A DNA stretch of 64,000 nt from CAMAUF01 sp046152925 (GCA_046152925.1 JBJXFX010000154.1:8746-72745); one strand, 5' to 3'; counted from the stretch's first letter, positions 26,382-35,062 are shown. Translations and numbers: made by a program. The notes: generated by a model from the sequence alone, not told the origin.

Positions 26382-28058
26382 TTAAGGCCCGAACAGGTCG
26401 CGCGGCGTGACCGGCGGGCGGGCTTCGACCCCGAGCCGCTCGCGGAGCGAGCCGCCGGGGCGGTGGTCGGCGCGAAAATCTGGCGTCCGGACAACGACGG
26501 GCATGGGCAGGGCGTGGCCGAACGCGAGGGCCTGCTGGCGGCTTTCGAGCGTCGCGAGCACGGCGCGCAGGCCAGCGCGGCCCGCCATCCCGCCGACCAG
26601 CGCGTCGATATCCTGCTCGCTATCGAGCTGGAGGCAGAACTTCGTCCCAATCTGCGAAAGCACCTCGCTGTCGATCTGGCTCGGGCGCTGGTCGATGACG
26701 AAGAGGGTGACGTTGTACTTGCGCAGCTCCCGCGCAATCTGCCCGAAGATCGACTGTCCAGCGAGCGCCTTGTCGACGAACTTGTGCGCCTCTTCGATGA
26801 CGATGACGAGCCGGTTCGGCTCCTTTTCGTGGACGCCCTGAGCACGGTCCATCGCCCGTTGGTACGCCTCCCAAATCCGGCGCGAGAGCATGTTCGCGAC
26901 GAGCATGTAACTCGTGAGGTCGCTGCCGTAGCGCCCAAATTGGATGACCACGCTCATCCCGCCCTGCAGGTGTTGGACGATCTTCTCCAGGGTGTTTTCG
27001 AACTGGCCCGGGCCCTGCTCGATGAATTCCTTGCGGACGAGGTCGCGAAGCCGGCGCCGGAGGGCGTTCAAGGTGGTCGTCTGGTAGCCGAGGCGGGAAG
27101 CGACCGCGCCCCAATTCGCCTCGTCCGGTTGGTCGGCGCCGCGCCAGAGACGCCCGACGAGCGCGGGCGATGGCTCCTGCTCCAGCACTTCGTCGAGCCA
27201 GCCGCGGCCCACGCTTTCCTCCAGCTGTCGCGCGAGGGCGATCGCCTGTTCGCTGAAGTCCTTGAGGCTTTGGAGCACTTCCAGGTCATCGGGCGAGATG
27301 TCGCGCGTCCCAAGCCGGAGCGTGCCGTCTTGGCCATTGGGCGTCGGGTCCAGCGAAAAGACGGCGACGCTGCTCGGGTGAAGGCCCTTGAGGGAGCGCC
27401 GCTCGCCGCCTTCGAACTTCATCACACGGCCGTAGTCGTTGTGCATGTCGAAGACGAGCGCGACCGTCCGGTCGCGATTCGTCGGCGCGGCCGCGGACGA
27501 CGCAACGACCGCGTCGAGGATCAGCACGGCGAGGACAGACTTGCCTGTGCCGCTCTTGCCAAAGATCCCCGCCGACCGTTCGAGGAGCCGCTCGAGGTCG
27601 AGGTGGGCGACCATCGTGTCCATGCCGAGCGGCGATCCCAGCTTCAGCGCTGGTGCGTCGTCGGGGACGGCGAACGCGGCGTCCAGCGTCGCTTGGTCGG
27701 CGCGGGAGACCGGTGCGAAGTGGCGCGGCAGGCGGCGCGCGCGTCCGCCCGCCTGCCCCGGCGTGACCTCCAAGTAGGGCGAGACTTCGGCGATCGTATA
27801 GACCGCCGTATCGAGCAATACCTCGCGGAGGAGCGAGGCCGCGGGGTCGGCGTCGTCGACGGGCGGCCACGACGTTGGCCCACTCTCGGCGCTCTTGAGC
27901 AGGATGTCCGTGACCATCCCGAGGAGTTGCGTGCCGTCTTCGAGCGGCGCCATCAGATAGTGGCCCATCGCGGCGGCTTTGCCGGGCCCGAGCCGGACTT
28001 CGAGCGACTTCGTCAGCGACCCTGCGACGACAGACCCAACCTGTTCGAGCTCGCCCAT
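26382..28058 (-). CDS. herA: HerA-like DNA-translocating ATPase
   Basis: A 558-residue HerA/FtsK-superfamily ATPase. An N-terminal barrel-like region (about 1-60) precedes the ATPase core with Walker A FGKSGTGKS at 166-174 and Walker B RLVIVIEEAH at 416-425; DQRPSQID follows as a sensor-like element. HerA hexamers pump DNA for the NurA nuclease during end resection or phage defence. It is the last gene of an operon with NurA and an unknown middle protein whose stop shares one base with the herA start. Confidence 0.9.
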   Translation of the reverse strand: MGELEQVGSVVAGSLTKSLEVRLGPGKAAAMGHYLMAPLEDGTQLLGMVTDILLKSAESGPTSWPPVDDADPAASLLREVLLDTAVYTIAEVSPYLEVTPGQAGGRARRLPRHFAPVSRADQATLDAAFAVPDDAPALKLGSPLGMDTMVAHLDLERLLERSAGIFGKSGTGKSVLAVLILDAVVASSAAAPTNRDRTVALVFDMHNDYGRVMKFEGGERRSLKGLHPSSVAVFSLDPTPNGQDGTLRLGTRDISPDDLEVLQSLKDFSEQAIALARQLEESVGRGWLDEVLEQEPSPALVGRLWRGADQPDEANWGAVASRLGYQTTTLNALRRRLRDLVRKEFIEQGPGQFENTLEKIVQHLQGGMSVVIQFGRYGSDLTSYMLVANMLSRRIWEAYQRAMDRAQGVHEKEPNRLVIVIEEAHKFVDKALAGQSIFGQIARELRKYNVTLFVIDQRPSQIDSEVLSQIGTKFCLQLDSEQDIDALVGGMAGRAGLRAVLATLESRQQALAFGHALPMPVVVRTPDFRADHRPGGSLRERLGVEARPPVTPRDLFGP

Positions 28059-28630
28059 CAGATCGCCCCTCGCAGAATGGTGGTCAGCCGCGCCGGCTCA
28101 GCGCGGAGCAGTCGCGCCAACTCCTTACCGGCGTGGACGACGAAGGCCCGGCGATCTGCGGCGCCCTGGGCCGCGACCCGCAGCGCGGACGTCAAGACCG
28201 CGTCGTCGCAGAGCGGCGAGGCCACGAGCGGGGCGAGGAACCCGCCGTCCCCGGTCACCAGCGCCACCTCCTGGTCGTCGCAGCCTTCGACGGCGGCGAG
28301 CAACAGCGGCGGCGCCGGTGGCGGCCCGGCCACCACGCGGCCGCGCTCCGCGTGGGCGCAGCTGACGAGCGTGAGGCGCGTCCGCAGGAGGGGCCGGATG
28401 TGTGGGTGCTCCGCGAAGAGGTCGGCCGCCGAACCGCCACCTGGCTGCGCTTGGAGCGGGCGCGAGGGGTCTTCTGGGCCGCTCGCGGCGTCCGCGACCA
28501 CGGCGTACGTCGTCCAGCGGCCTTCGCGGATCGCGACGAGTTGGCCGAGCGCAAAGGGCTCGCCGGTGTACTCCGGGTAGGCCGCGACAGAAGAACGGAG
28601 GCCGGCTTCAACGATGCGGGGCAGGCTCAT
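28058..28630 (-). CDS. Unrecognised protein between HerA and NurA
   Basis: A 190-residue protein I do not recognise as a named family. Residues 20-60 (YTGEPFALGQLVAIREG, then TYAVVADAASGPEDPSRPLQ) and 68-85 (LFAEHPHIRPLLRTRLTL) recall the HAS-barrel that caps HerA ATPases; the C-terminal half is Ala/Leu-rich and helical with a VALVTGDGGFLAPLVASP segment. It overlaps nurA by ATGA and herA by one base, so all three are probably made in fixed proportion. A structural adaptor for HerA-NurA is my inference. Confidence 0.75.
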   Translation of the reverse strand: MSLPRIVEAGLRSSVAAYPEYTGEPFALGQLVAIREGRWTTYAVVADAASGPEDPSRPLQAQPGGGSAADLFAEHPHIRPLLRTRLTLVSCAHAERGRVVAGPPPAPPLLLAAVEGCDDQEVALVTGDGGFLAPLVASPLCDDAVLTSALRVAAQGAADRRAFVVHAGKELARLLRAEPARLTTILRGAI

Positions 28631-29778
28631 ACGGCGCGCCGCCGCTTGCTCGTCTGCTTGCCCGCGCCCGTCGGCGGGATCCCGAAGCGGAGAGCCTCAC
28701 GTTCGAGGTGGTTTGCGAACTGGACGCGGTCGCGGCCGGTGATCACCGCCTGTTCGTGCGCCTCCTGCAGCGCGCGTGGGTAGCCCCCCCCACAGCGGGC
28801 GCACTGGTCGAGCAAGGTCGCGTGGAGGCGGTCCACCTCAGGCTCGCCACCGGCCCAGCCCGGCAGTTCGACGCGCGCGACATCGCCCCAGACCTTGAGG
28901 TAGAAGGCCCACACCTGATGGTTCTCAAACTGCTTTTCCACCTGCTCGCTCCGACCGCTGCCGCTGGCGAACAGTGCGGAGCGTTCGCCCTCGGCCAGGA
29001 GGCCGCCGAAAAACTGCCCGTCCGAAAGACCGAGCGGCGCGTTCCCCTGGGCGAGCACGCGGAGACTGGTCACGACCTCAGCGGACCGCGAGCCCGAAAC
29101 GTAGGCGCCGAGGCTCAGTCGCGGGCCGAGCCAGCGGAGCGCATCGAGCGCATCGCGGGTGCGGCGGGCGAGGTCCTTGCGGACGGCGGCGGCAACGGCG
29201 CGAGAATCGAGGTCCCACGGCAGCAGCGTCCCATCGAGCAGCGCGACTACGGGGCCTGGCGGCTCGACCGCGGCGGCGAGGGTCTGGACCCACTCCAGTT
29301 CGCCCGTGTCGCGCGCCAGATTAACACCCATGCCGCGGCCTTCGACGCCATCGGAGCCGTCGTCCTCGCCGGCCACGATGGGCTCGCGCGGGCCGACGAC
29401 GGCCTCAGACTGCATGACGACCGGCCCTGTCACGCCGTAGGGCAACGACACAAAACCGACGTTGACGACGTAGCACGAAACCGGCGCGAAACGGTCGGGC
29501 TCGATGCTGGAGCCGTCTGCCGCCACCACGGTCACGGGAGGGCGCGGCGGCGCGGCCTTCCGCAGGAGGGGCGACTCTTCGGTGGCCAAGGCGAAGGGCG
29601 CCGCGCTCTCCTTCATCCGCTCCTGGATACGCGCGTTCGCCTCCGCAGGGTCGGCCGCCCAGCGCCCAAGAGCCTCGCGGCCGCGCTCCACGGCGGCGGC
29701 AAGAGCGTCTTGCTGCGCCTTTGCGCGTTCGACCACGCCGGCCAGCTCGGCGACCACCTGCTCCATGCGCAGCGTCAT
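28627..29778 (-). CDS. nurA: NurA-domain nuclease
   Basis: A 383-residue NurA-type nuclease with an RNase H-like fold. The metal-binding Asp88 lies in VVAADGSSIEPDR and Asp182 in VALLDGTLLPWDL, the two family landmarks. NurA resects DNA ends together with HerA. An N-terminal helical region (1-60) precedes the core. Overlaps selB upstream by ATGA and the middle gene downstream by ATGA. Confidence 0.85.
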   Translation of the reverse strand: MTLRMEQVVAELAGVVERAKAQQDALAAAVERGREALGRWAADPAEANARIQERMKESAAPFALATEESPLLRKAAPPRPPVTVVAADGSSIEPDRFAPVSCYVVNVGFVSLPYGVTGPVVMQSEAVVGPREPIVAGEDDGSDGVEGRGMGVNLARDTGELEWVQTLAAAVEPPGPVVALLDGTLLPWDLDSRAVAAAVRKDLARRTRDALDALRWLGPRLSLGAYVSGSRSAEVVTSLRVLAQGNAPLGLSDGQFFGGLLAEGERSALFASGSGRSEQVEKQFENHQVWAFYLKVWGDVARVELPGWAGGEPEVDRLHATLLDQCARCGGGYPRALQEAHEQAVITGRDRVQFANHLEREALRFGIPPTGAGKQTSKRRRAV

Positions 29779-31637
29779 CGCGGCCCTTCGCCTGTGACCC
29801 GGAAGACGCGGGCATCGCCGACCCGGCGCGTCGCCTTCAGGGCGTCGAGATGTTCGAGGAACGCCTGCGCGTACTTGCGGCTCGTGCCAAAGAGGTCGCG
29901 GACCTCCGCGAGCGTGATGCTGCCGGATTGCTCCGCGTGGGCCCGTGCCTTGGCGTGCATCTCCTCGAAGACCGTAGGGTCGAAGACGACGCCCGCGCCC
30001 GTATCGACGACGTCGCCGCGCTCGACAAGGAAGGCGAGCAGCGGCGCGTCCGGCAAGGCGTCGGTCGGGGGAGCATACCCGCCGGCCTGAAGGGCGCGTT
30101 TCAACCGGGCGACCTGGTCCTGCTGCTTGGGGCTGAGCTCGACGGTGTAGCCGAGTGGAGCGACGCCGCCCGCGACCGGTGGCGCGAGCCGCCCGCGGCG
30201 GACGCCTTCGGCGACCACCGTCTCGAGGTCGGCGGCCTCCACGCGAGCCGTGCTGCGGACGTGTTCGCGCGGCGCGGATGCCCGCAAGGGGTTCGCGGCT
30301 AGGAACGCAGTGGCCGCCTCGGCGACGCGGGCGGCGGCGGCATCGAGCCAGACTGTCGAGTAAAGGCGCGCGCCCGCCTTCGCAAGCTCACCGGCCGCCT
30401 CTGCCTCCGCAACCGCCGCCTCGAATGCCGGCGCCTCGACGGTGAGGCGCTTCGCGGCCGCGACGGCATCGAGCGGGGCGCTGAAGAGGAGGTCGACCAA
30501 GCGCTCACGCGGGGAGCCTTCCAGTTGGCGGTGGAGGGCCTCGATCGTCTCGATGTGGTTGCGTCGATGGCGCCGCGGGTTGACCGCGACGATGACGCCG
30601 CCAGCAACCGTGTCGTTCGACGTCCGGATGATGCAATGGTCGCCGCGGGCCACCGCGACGGAGGAATCCAGGACCACCTGGGCCCAGCACTCCTCGCCTG
30701 GCAAGAGGGCGTCGCGGTCGAGCAGCCGGAGCTTCGCCTCAGACTCCGCGGTCGCCGAGAGGAACGTGATCCCGGCGTCGTGGCTCAGAGGGTGGGCGAG
30801 CAGTTTGGTGGCGCGCAGCCGGACATCAACGGCGTGGACCTCGCTCAGGCCACCCGGCGGCGCGAGCACCATCCCGCGGGCGACGTCCTCCGCGTGGATG
30901 CCGGAGAGGTTGACGGCTGCGCGGGTCCCCGGCTCCAGGCGTTGCAGCTTCGTTTTATGTCGCTGCAGGCCGCGGACCCGCGCCTTCACGCGGCCCGGCT
31001 GGATTTCGACCTCTTGGCCGACCTCGAGGGAGCCATCGACGAGCGTCCCAGTGACCACCGTGCCGAAACCCTGGATGGTGAACGAGCGGTCGATCGGCAG
31101 CCGTGGCCGCCCGAGGTCGCGCTTCTGCGGCGTCGCTTCGAGCACCTGGTCGATGGTGCGAAGCAACTCCGGGAGGCCGAGCCCGGTTGTCGCTGCGGTG
31201 CGGACGACGGGAGCGCCCCGGAGGCGGCTGTCCCTGAGGACGTCCTCGACTTCCGCCTCGACGAGGTCGACGTAGTCCGGCTCCACCATGTCGCACTTCG
31301 TGATCACCACGATGCCATTCGGCACGTCGAGCAAGTCCAAGATCGCGAGGTGCTCGCGCGTCTGGGGCATAGGCCCTTCGTCGGCGGCGACGATCAGGAG
31401 GGCGACATCGACGCCCCCGGCGCCCGCGAGCATGTTCTTGATGAACCGCTCGTGGCCCGGGACATCGACGATCGACACCTCGCGGCCCGAGGGCAGCGTC
31501 AGCCAAGCAAAACCGAGGTCGATCGTGAGGCCGCGTTCCTTCTCTTCACGGAGGCGGTCTGGGTCGATGCCCGTCAGCGCGCGGACAAGGGTGCTCTTGC
31601 CGTGGTCGACGTGCCCTGAGGTGCCCACGACGTACAT
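29775..31637 (-). CDS. selB: Selenocysteine-specific elongation factor SelB
   Basis: Delivers Sec-tRNA to UGA codons followed by a SECIS element. Full length, 620 residues: G1 motif GHVDHGKST at 8-16, EKERGLTIDLGFAWL (switch I), DVPGHERFIKNMLAGAGGVD, ITKCDMVE (G4), then beta-barrel domains and C-terminal winged helices. The ERGLTIDLGFA segment separates SelB from EF-Tu. No other selenium gene or clear selenoprotein is in the window. It overlaps nurA by four bases. Confidence 0.93.
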   Translation of the reverse strand: MYVVGTSGHVDHGKSTLVRALTGIDPDRLREEKERGLTIDLGFAWLTLPSGREVSIVDVPGHERFIKNMLAGAGGVDVALLIVAADEGPMPQTREHLAILDLLDVPNGIVVITKCDMVEPDYVDLVEAEVEDVLRDSRLRGAPVVRTAATTGLGLPELLRTIDQVLEATPQKRDLGRPRLPIDRSFTIQGFGTVVTGTLVDGSLEVGQEVEIQPGRVKARVRGLQRHKTKLQRLEPGTRAAVNLSGIHAEDVARGMVLAPPGGLSEVHAVDVRLRATKLLAHPLSHDAGITFLSATAESEAKLRLLDRDALLPGEECWAQVVLDSSVAVARGDHCIIRTSNDTVAGGVIVAVNPRRHRRNHIETIEALHRQLEGSPRERLVDLLFSAPLDAVAAAKRLTVEAPAFEAAVAEAEAAGELAKAGARLYSTVWLDAAAARVAEAATAFLAANPLRASAPREHVRSTARVEAADLETVVAEGVRRGRLAPPVAGGVAPLGYTVELSPKQQDQVARLKRALQAGGYAPPTDALPDAPLLAFLVERGDVVDTGAGVVFDPTVFEEMHAKARAHAEQSGSITLAEVRDLFGTSRKYAQAFLEHLDALKATRRVGDARVFRVTGEGPR

Positions 31638-31687
31638 TTGTTCGTAGTGTACCGGCGGGCCGGGAATCGCGCTGGGGCCTGCCGCGG

Positions 31688-32290
31688 TTAGTTGCCGAAC
31701 GCCTCGGCGACGCCGAACGCCGCGCGCTGCGCCTCGAAACGCGCAACTTCGTGACTCAACATGAGGAGGTCGTGCTTGGTGCCAGACCGATCCTTCACGT
31801 GGTCGCGGAGGAGCGCTTCCGGCCGGAAGCCGAGGCCTTCGAACACCGCGATCGCGCCCTTTTGGTCCAGCGTCATTTGGGCGATCATCTTCTCCACGCC
31901 AAGGGCCAGCGAGGTCGCGAAGGCTTCCTGCGTGAGTTGGCGGCCGAGCCCCGACCCGCGCATCTCGGGCGCCACCATGACGCGCAACTCGGCGACGTGC
32001 GAGGACCAGCGCATCGGGTTGCGGTGGACCGCGGCGTACCCGACGAAAGCATCAGCGCTGAGCGCGACAATCGTGGCGATTTCGCCGGCCGCAGCCGACT
32101 TCACCCACTCCTTCACCTCGCTCCGCTTGGTGATGTCACGCGCCAGAAAGAGCAAGTCGTGTTCAGGGAGCGACCGCGCGAGCGCGAGCATACGGTCTTC
32201 GTCGCCGGCAGCCATCAGCCGGATAGTGAGGTCCTTGGCGCCCAACCGGACCTGCCGGGGATACCGTTCGAGGCCTTCAATCGCTGTCAT
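31688..32290 (-). CDS. GNAT-family N-acetyltransferase coupled to phaC
   Basis: A 200-residue GNAT enzyme. The acetyl-CoA motif is VMVAPEMRGSGLGRQLTQEA, followed by a strand and AIAVFEGLGFRPEALL. The start at 32290 overlaps the phaC stop (ATGA), so it is translationally coupled to the PHA synthase; a longer upstream frame is rejected. Substrate unknown. Confidence 0.85.
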   Translation of the reverse strand: MTAIEGLERYPRQVRLGAKDLTIRLMAAGDEDRMLALARSLPEHDLLFLARDITKRSEVKEWVKSAAAGEIATIVALSADAFVGYAAVHRNPMRWSSHVAELRVMVAPEMRGSGLGRQLTQEAFATSLALGVEKMIAQMTLDQKGAIAVFEGLGFRPEALLRDHVKDRSGTKHDLLMLSHEVARFEAQRAAFGVAEAFGN

Positions 32291-33375
32291 ACCGAACGCT
32301 CCGCTAACCAAGCATTGAGTTGTGGCCAAAGCCGGAAAATGGCGTTGCCGCCCGCGACGAGCGACACGTGGCCGCCCTTTAACATCACTTCGCGCCTGTC
32401 TTCACTGCCGACGAGCTTCACGAAGTCGGCCGCTGCCTCGTAGGGCACGATGTGGTCGTGCTCGGCGACGACGTGGAGGAACGGGACCGTGATCGCGCCG
32501 AGGTCGACGCGGCGGCCACCCACCTCCAGCTCGCCTTTGACGAGCTTGTTCGCCCACATGATCTCCTTCGTGTTCTGACGGAAACACTCACCGGGAAACG
32601 GGATCTGGTCCGCCGCCCAGCGGTCGAACATCCGGAAGGACTTCACGAACTCGTCGTTCCACATGTTGTCCCAAAGCCGGATCTGCCCAGCCACGCGTGA
32701 CGCCGGCCGGAGCATGTCGAACGATGCGTACATCATCTCCGGCGGCACGTTGCCGAGAGTATCGACGATCCGGTCGACATCGAAGTAGCGCGGGTCGCAC
32801 CACTGCCGGAAGAGCGGCATGCCATCGGCGTTCACCGGGACGGCGAAGCAGGCGAAGTTCTTCGCCGGGCCCTCCGGATGCAGCGCGACGTACATCGATG
32901 AAAGCAATCCGCCCATGCAGTAGCCGACGATCGAGAGCTCATCCTCGCCGCTGTCCTCGAGCACACGGTCGACGCAATCGGGGATGAGGTCGAGGACGTA
33001 GTCTTCGAAACGGAGGCCCTTGTCTTGGTCACGGGGGATGCCCCAGTCGACCATGTAGACATCGAAGCCCTGCTTGAGCAGGTACTCGACGAGGCTTTGG
33101 CCGGGCGTGAGGTCGAGGATGTAGGGCTTGCTCACCAGCGACATGATGAGGAGTACGGGCACGCGATAGATCTCATCTGATTGCGCGCGGTAGCGGTAGA
33201 GCTTCAGGGTGCCGCGCGAGTAGATCGTGTCCTTTGGCGTAAGCCCGACGCCGGGGTCGCCCGTGGAGATGTAGGCGAGGCCTTTCACGGCCCGCTGGAG
33301 CATCCGGTCGACCTCGCTGCGGACGCGCCCCTCTATTTCGCTGGGGGGCGCGGGCGATGCTGGGCTGCTGCTCAC
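32287..33375 (-). CDS. phaC: Polyhydroxyalkanoate synthase, class III type
   Basis: Polymerises 3-hydroxyacyl-CoA into storage polyester. 362 residues, the short size of class III/IV catalytic subunits, which need a PhaE or PhaR partner. The alpha/beta-hydrolase triad is visible: Cys153 in the lipase-like box VGYCMGG, Asp307 in AEHDHIVP and His336 in KGGHVSL. The adjacent upstream gene encodes the likely partner subunit. Confidence 0.93.
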   Translation of the reverse strand: MSSSPASPAPPSEIEGRVRSEVDRMLQRAVKGLAYISTGDPGVGLTPKDTIYSRGTLKLYRYRAQSDEIYRVPVLLIMSLVSKPYILDLTPGQSLVEYLLKQGFDVYMVDWGIPRDQDKGLRFEDYVLDLIPDCVDRVLEDSGEDELSIVGYCMGGLLSSMYVALHPEGPAKNFACFAVPVNADGMPLFRQWCDPRYFDVDRIVDTLGNVPPEMMYASFDMLRPASRVAGQIRLWDNMWNDEFVKSFRMFDRWAADQIPFPGECFRQNTKEIMWANKLVKGELEVGGRRVDLGAITVPFLHVVAEHDHIVPYEAAADFVKLVGSEDRREVMLKGGHVSLVAGGNAIFRLWPQLNAWLAERSV

Positions 33376-33444
33376 GGATTCGGCCTCCGGGGGTGAAGCT
33401 CGTATTGTGGCCCCTTTGCCCGCGAGGCGGGAGGGCGCCGCGGA

Positions 33445-33837
33445 TCAGTGCGTCGAAGCTTCTGACGGCGGGCGTTTCGTCCGCGGGGGACGCACCGCGG
33501 CGGCGGCTTCCGGCGCGGCCTGGCCGGTGTGGCCGTTGGCGGCGGCCATCGCGCGGATGGCCGTCTCAATGCCTCCCAGCCGCTCTTCGATCTCGGACAG
33601 GCGATTGCCGATCGAGAGGACATCCGTGCGCGTCGGGACGTTGATCGCGGAGAAGTAGCGGCCCATCGCGTCGTTCATGCTCTTCTGCATGGTCAGGTAG
33701 ACGTCCATCATCTTGCCCATGCCCTGGCTGAACTGGTCGGTGGCCATCATCTCGTTCATGAAGCCGTTCCATTGGCGCTCTGACTGCGTGAGCCAGTCTC
33801 GCCACATGCCCAGCGGGTCGGTCGCAGCGTCTGCCAT
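33445..33837 (-). CDS. PhaE/PhaR-like PHA synthase partner
   Basis: A 130-residue helical protein. It opens DPLGMWRDWLTQSERQWNGF, then an amphipathic Met-rich helix (DQFSQGMGKMMDVYLTMQ) and a coiled coil (LSIGNRLSEIEERLGGIE), ending in a basic Pro-rich tail. This layout matches the small partner subunits of class III/IV synthases. Location two bases behind the PadR gene and just before phaC supports the role. The exact subfamily is uncertain. Confidence 0.75.
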   Translation of the reverse strand: MADAATDPLGMWRDWLTQSERQWNGFMNEMMATDQFSQGMGKMMDVYLTMQKSMNDAMGRYFSAINVPTRTDVLSIGNRLSEIEERLGGIETAIRAMAAANGHTGQAAPEAAAAVRPPRTKRPPSEASTH

Positions 33838-33839
33838 CG

Positions 33840-34256
33840 TTATTTCTCCTCGGAATCTGGGGTTTGGGGGCGAGCGGCGGTCCCGCTTGCCGGGCTCATG
33901 AAAGTCGCCCAGCCGGACATCGCCTGCTGAAGCACGTTCTGATAGTTCTGGAGGGCGTTAATCCACCCGGTGAGGAAGAGGTCGCCCGCGGCCGTAAGGG
34001 AGTACATGCGCCGTGCCGGGCCGCTTTCGGAGGTATCCCAGAACGACGAGACCAAACCCGACTTCTCCAGCTGGCGAAGCGTCCGGTAAATCGTGCCGTT
34101 GTCACACTCGGGCATCCCGGAGGCGGCGAGCTGCTGGGCGAGCTGGTAGCCGTAGGCGTTCCAGTTCTTGAGGAACGCCAACAAGCTGGTCGAGAGCATC
34201 TCGCCGTGGAGGCGCGGCTTGGGTTCCGCGACACTTGGGGACGAAGGGTCGGCCAT
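33840..34256 (-). CDS. PadR-family regulator, PhaQ-like
   Basis: A 138-residue PadR-type winged-helix protein: LLAFLKNWNAYGYQLAQQL, then NGTIYRTLRQLEKSGLVSS (recognition region) and RRMYSLTAAGDLFL (wing). In Bacillus megaterium the PadR-like PhaQ represses the phasin gene and senses PHA. The same gene set and a shared divergent promoter with the phasin suggest the same role here. AGGTG precedes the start. Confidence 0.85.
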   Translation of the reverse strand: MADPSSPSVAEPKPRLHGEMLSTSLLAFLKNWNAYGYQLAQQLAASGMPECDNGTIYRTLRQLEKSGLVSSFWDTSESGPARRMYSLTAAGDLFLTGWINALQNYQNVLQQAMSGWATFMSPASGTAARPQTPDSEEK

Positions 34257-34279
34257 ATCGTAGGCACCTCGCTAGATGC

Positions 34280-34309
34280 AGTATGCAGCTATCGGCGGGT
34301 TGTTGACAA
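34280..34309 (-). promoter_or_regulatory. Putative promoter of the PHA regulator/synthase operon
   Basis: On the minus strand, TTGTCA (complement of 34304-34309) and CATACT (complement of 34280-34285) are 18 bases apart, about 24 bases from the PadR start codon. The -35 box overlaps that of the oppositely facing phasin promoter, so the two are back to back. Moderate match to the housekeeping consensus. Confidence 0.45.
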
Positions 34310-34340
34310 GCACTGCAGCTATGTGTAACTTGCACCTATC
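34284..34340. promoter_or_regulatory. Three TGCAGCTAT-type repeats, likely operators
   Basis: TGCAGCTATC at 34284-34293, TGCAGCTATG at 34314-34323 and TGCACCTATC at 34331-34340, all in the same orientation. The first two are exactly 30 bases apart. One lies in the spacer of each divergent promoter and the third just beyond the phasin -10 box. They are good candidates for binding sites of the PadR/PhaQ-like protein. Confidence 0.5.
34303..34331 (+). promoter_or_regulatory. Phasin gene promoter
   Basis: TTGACA at 34303-34308 and TAACTT at 34326-34331 with an ideal 17-base spacer. The -35 box is a perfect housekeeping consensus. It lies about 59 bases upstream of the phasin start codon and drives an abundant granule protein, which fits a strong promoter under repression. 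Confidence 0.65.
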
Positions 34341-34389
34341 GACAGGCCGTGAGGGCCTTCGCACCAGTATCAAAGGAGACCCAATCCCC

Positions 34390-34857
34390 ATGGCCAACGA
34401 AGCCGTCCAGAAGTATTTCGACACCCTGCTCGCCAGCTACGACATCCTCGTGGATGCCGTCGAAAAGGCGAACGACCGCGGCATGAAGGTGACCAAGGCC
34501 TTCGCCAGCGACATCACCCAGGGCCAGCGCGAGGCGATCGCCCTCGGCAAGCAGCTCGCCGGCGAGCCAAGCGATGTCTCGTCCTTCTACACCGCCATGC
34601 TCCAGTCGACGACCGAGGCCCAGGGCCGGATGCTGAGCTTCACGCAGCTCGCCTACCAGGAAGCGCTTGGCGCAGGCACCGACGCCCGCGAGACGGTCCA
34701 GGCGCTCGTCGAAGCCAACAAGGAGACCACGAAGGCCGCGATGGACGCTGCTCGCAGCTTCGCCGCCGCCAACCCGTGGGCCGACGTGATGCAGAAGGGC
34801 ATGGCCGCCTTCACGCCGAAGGCCGCCGAGCCGAAGAAGGCAGCCGCCAAGGCGTAG
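34390..34857 (+). CDS. phaP: Phasin family protein
   Basis: A 155-residue amphipathic, almost entirely helical protein that coats PHA granules. Starts MANEAVQKYFDTLLASYDIL and ends in an Ala/Lys/Pro-rich basic tail (AAEPKKAAAKA). The start at 34390 is preceded by AAAGGAG; the longer open frame would run through the promoter. It has its own promoter and a strong terminator, so it forms a single-gene unit. Confidence 0.88.
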   Translation: MANEAVQKYFDTLLASYDILVDAVEKANDRGMKVTKAFASDITQGQREAIALGKQLAGEPSDVSSFYTAMLQSTTEAQGRMLSFTQLAYQEALGAGTDARETVQALVEANKETTKAAMDAARSFAAANPWADVMQKGMAAFTPKAAEPKKAAAKA

Positions 34858-34896
34858 CCCTGCCGGCCAGCGATGGCCGTCGAACCGTGTAGTCCT

Positions 34897-34927
34897 GAAA
34901 GCCCGCCGGCGATTCCGGCGGGCTTTC
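34897..34927 (+). terminator. Strong hairpin terminator after the phasin gene
   Basis: A perfect 13-bp stem (GAAAGCCCGCCGG / CCGGCGGGCTTTC) with a CGATT loop, followed by CCGTTTCC. It begins about 40 bases after the phasin stop. Confidence 0.85.
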
Positions 34928-35062
34928 CCGTTTCCTTCGCGACGCACGAACGAGGGACGTTCGGGCCACACCGCACGCCAGGTCGGCCGTCGCCGCCCAG
35001 CCGGCGCCGGGTACCTTGGAGGGCGGGAGCTTTGCTCCCGCCCAGGCGACGGAGGGCGTTGA

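Noticed and set aside
26223..28580. A 785-codon open frame on the plus strand across the HerA region.
   Set aside because: It is antisense to HerA and its partner, which have clear motifs; its composition is the acidic/Arg-rich pattern of a shadow frame in GC-rich DNA.
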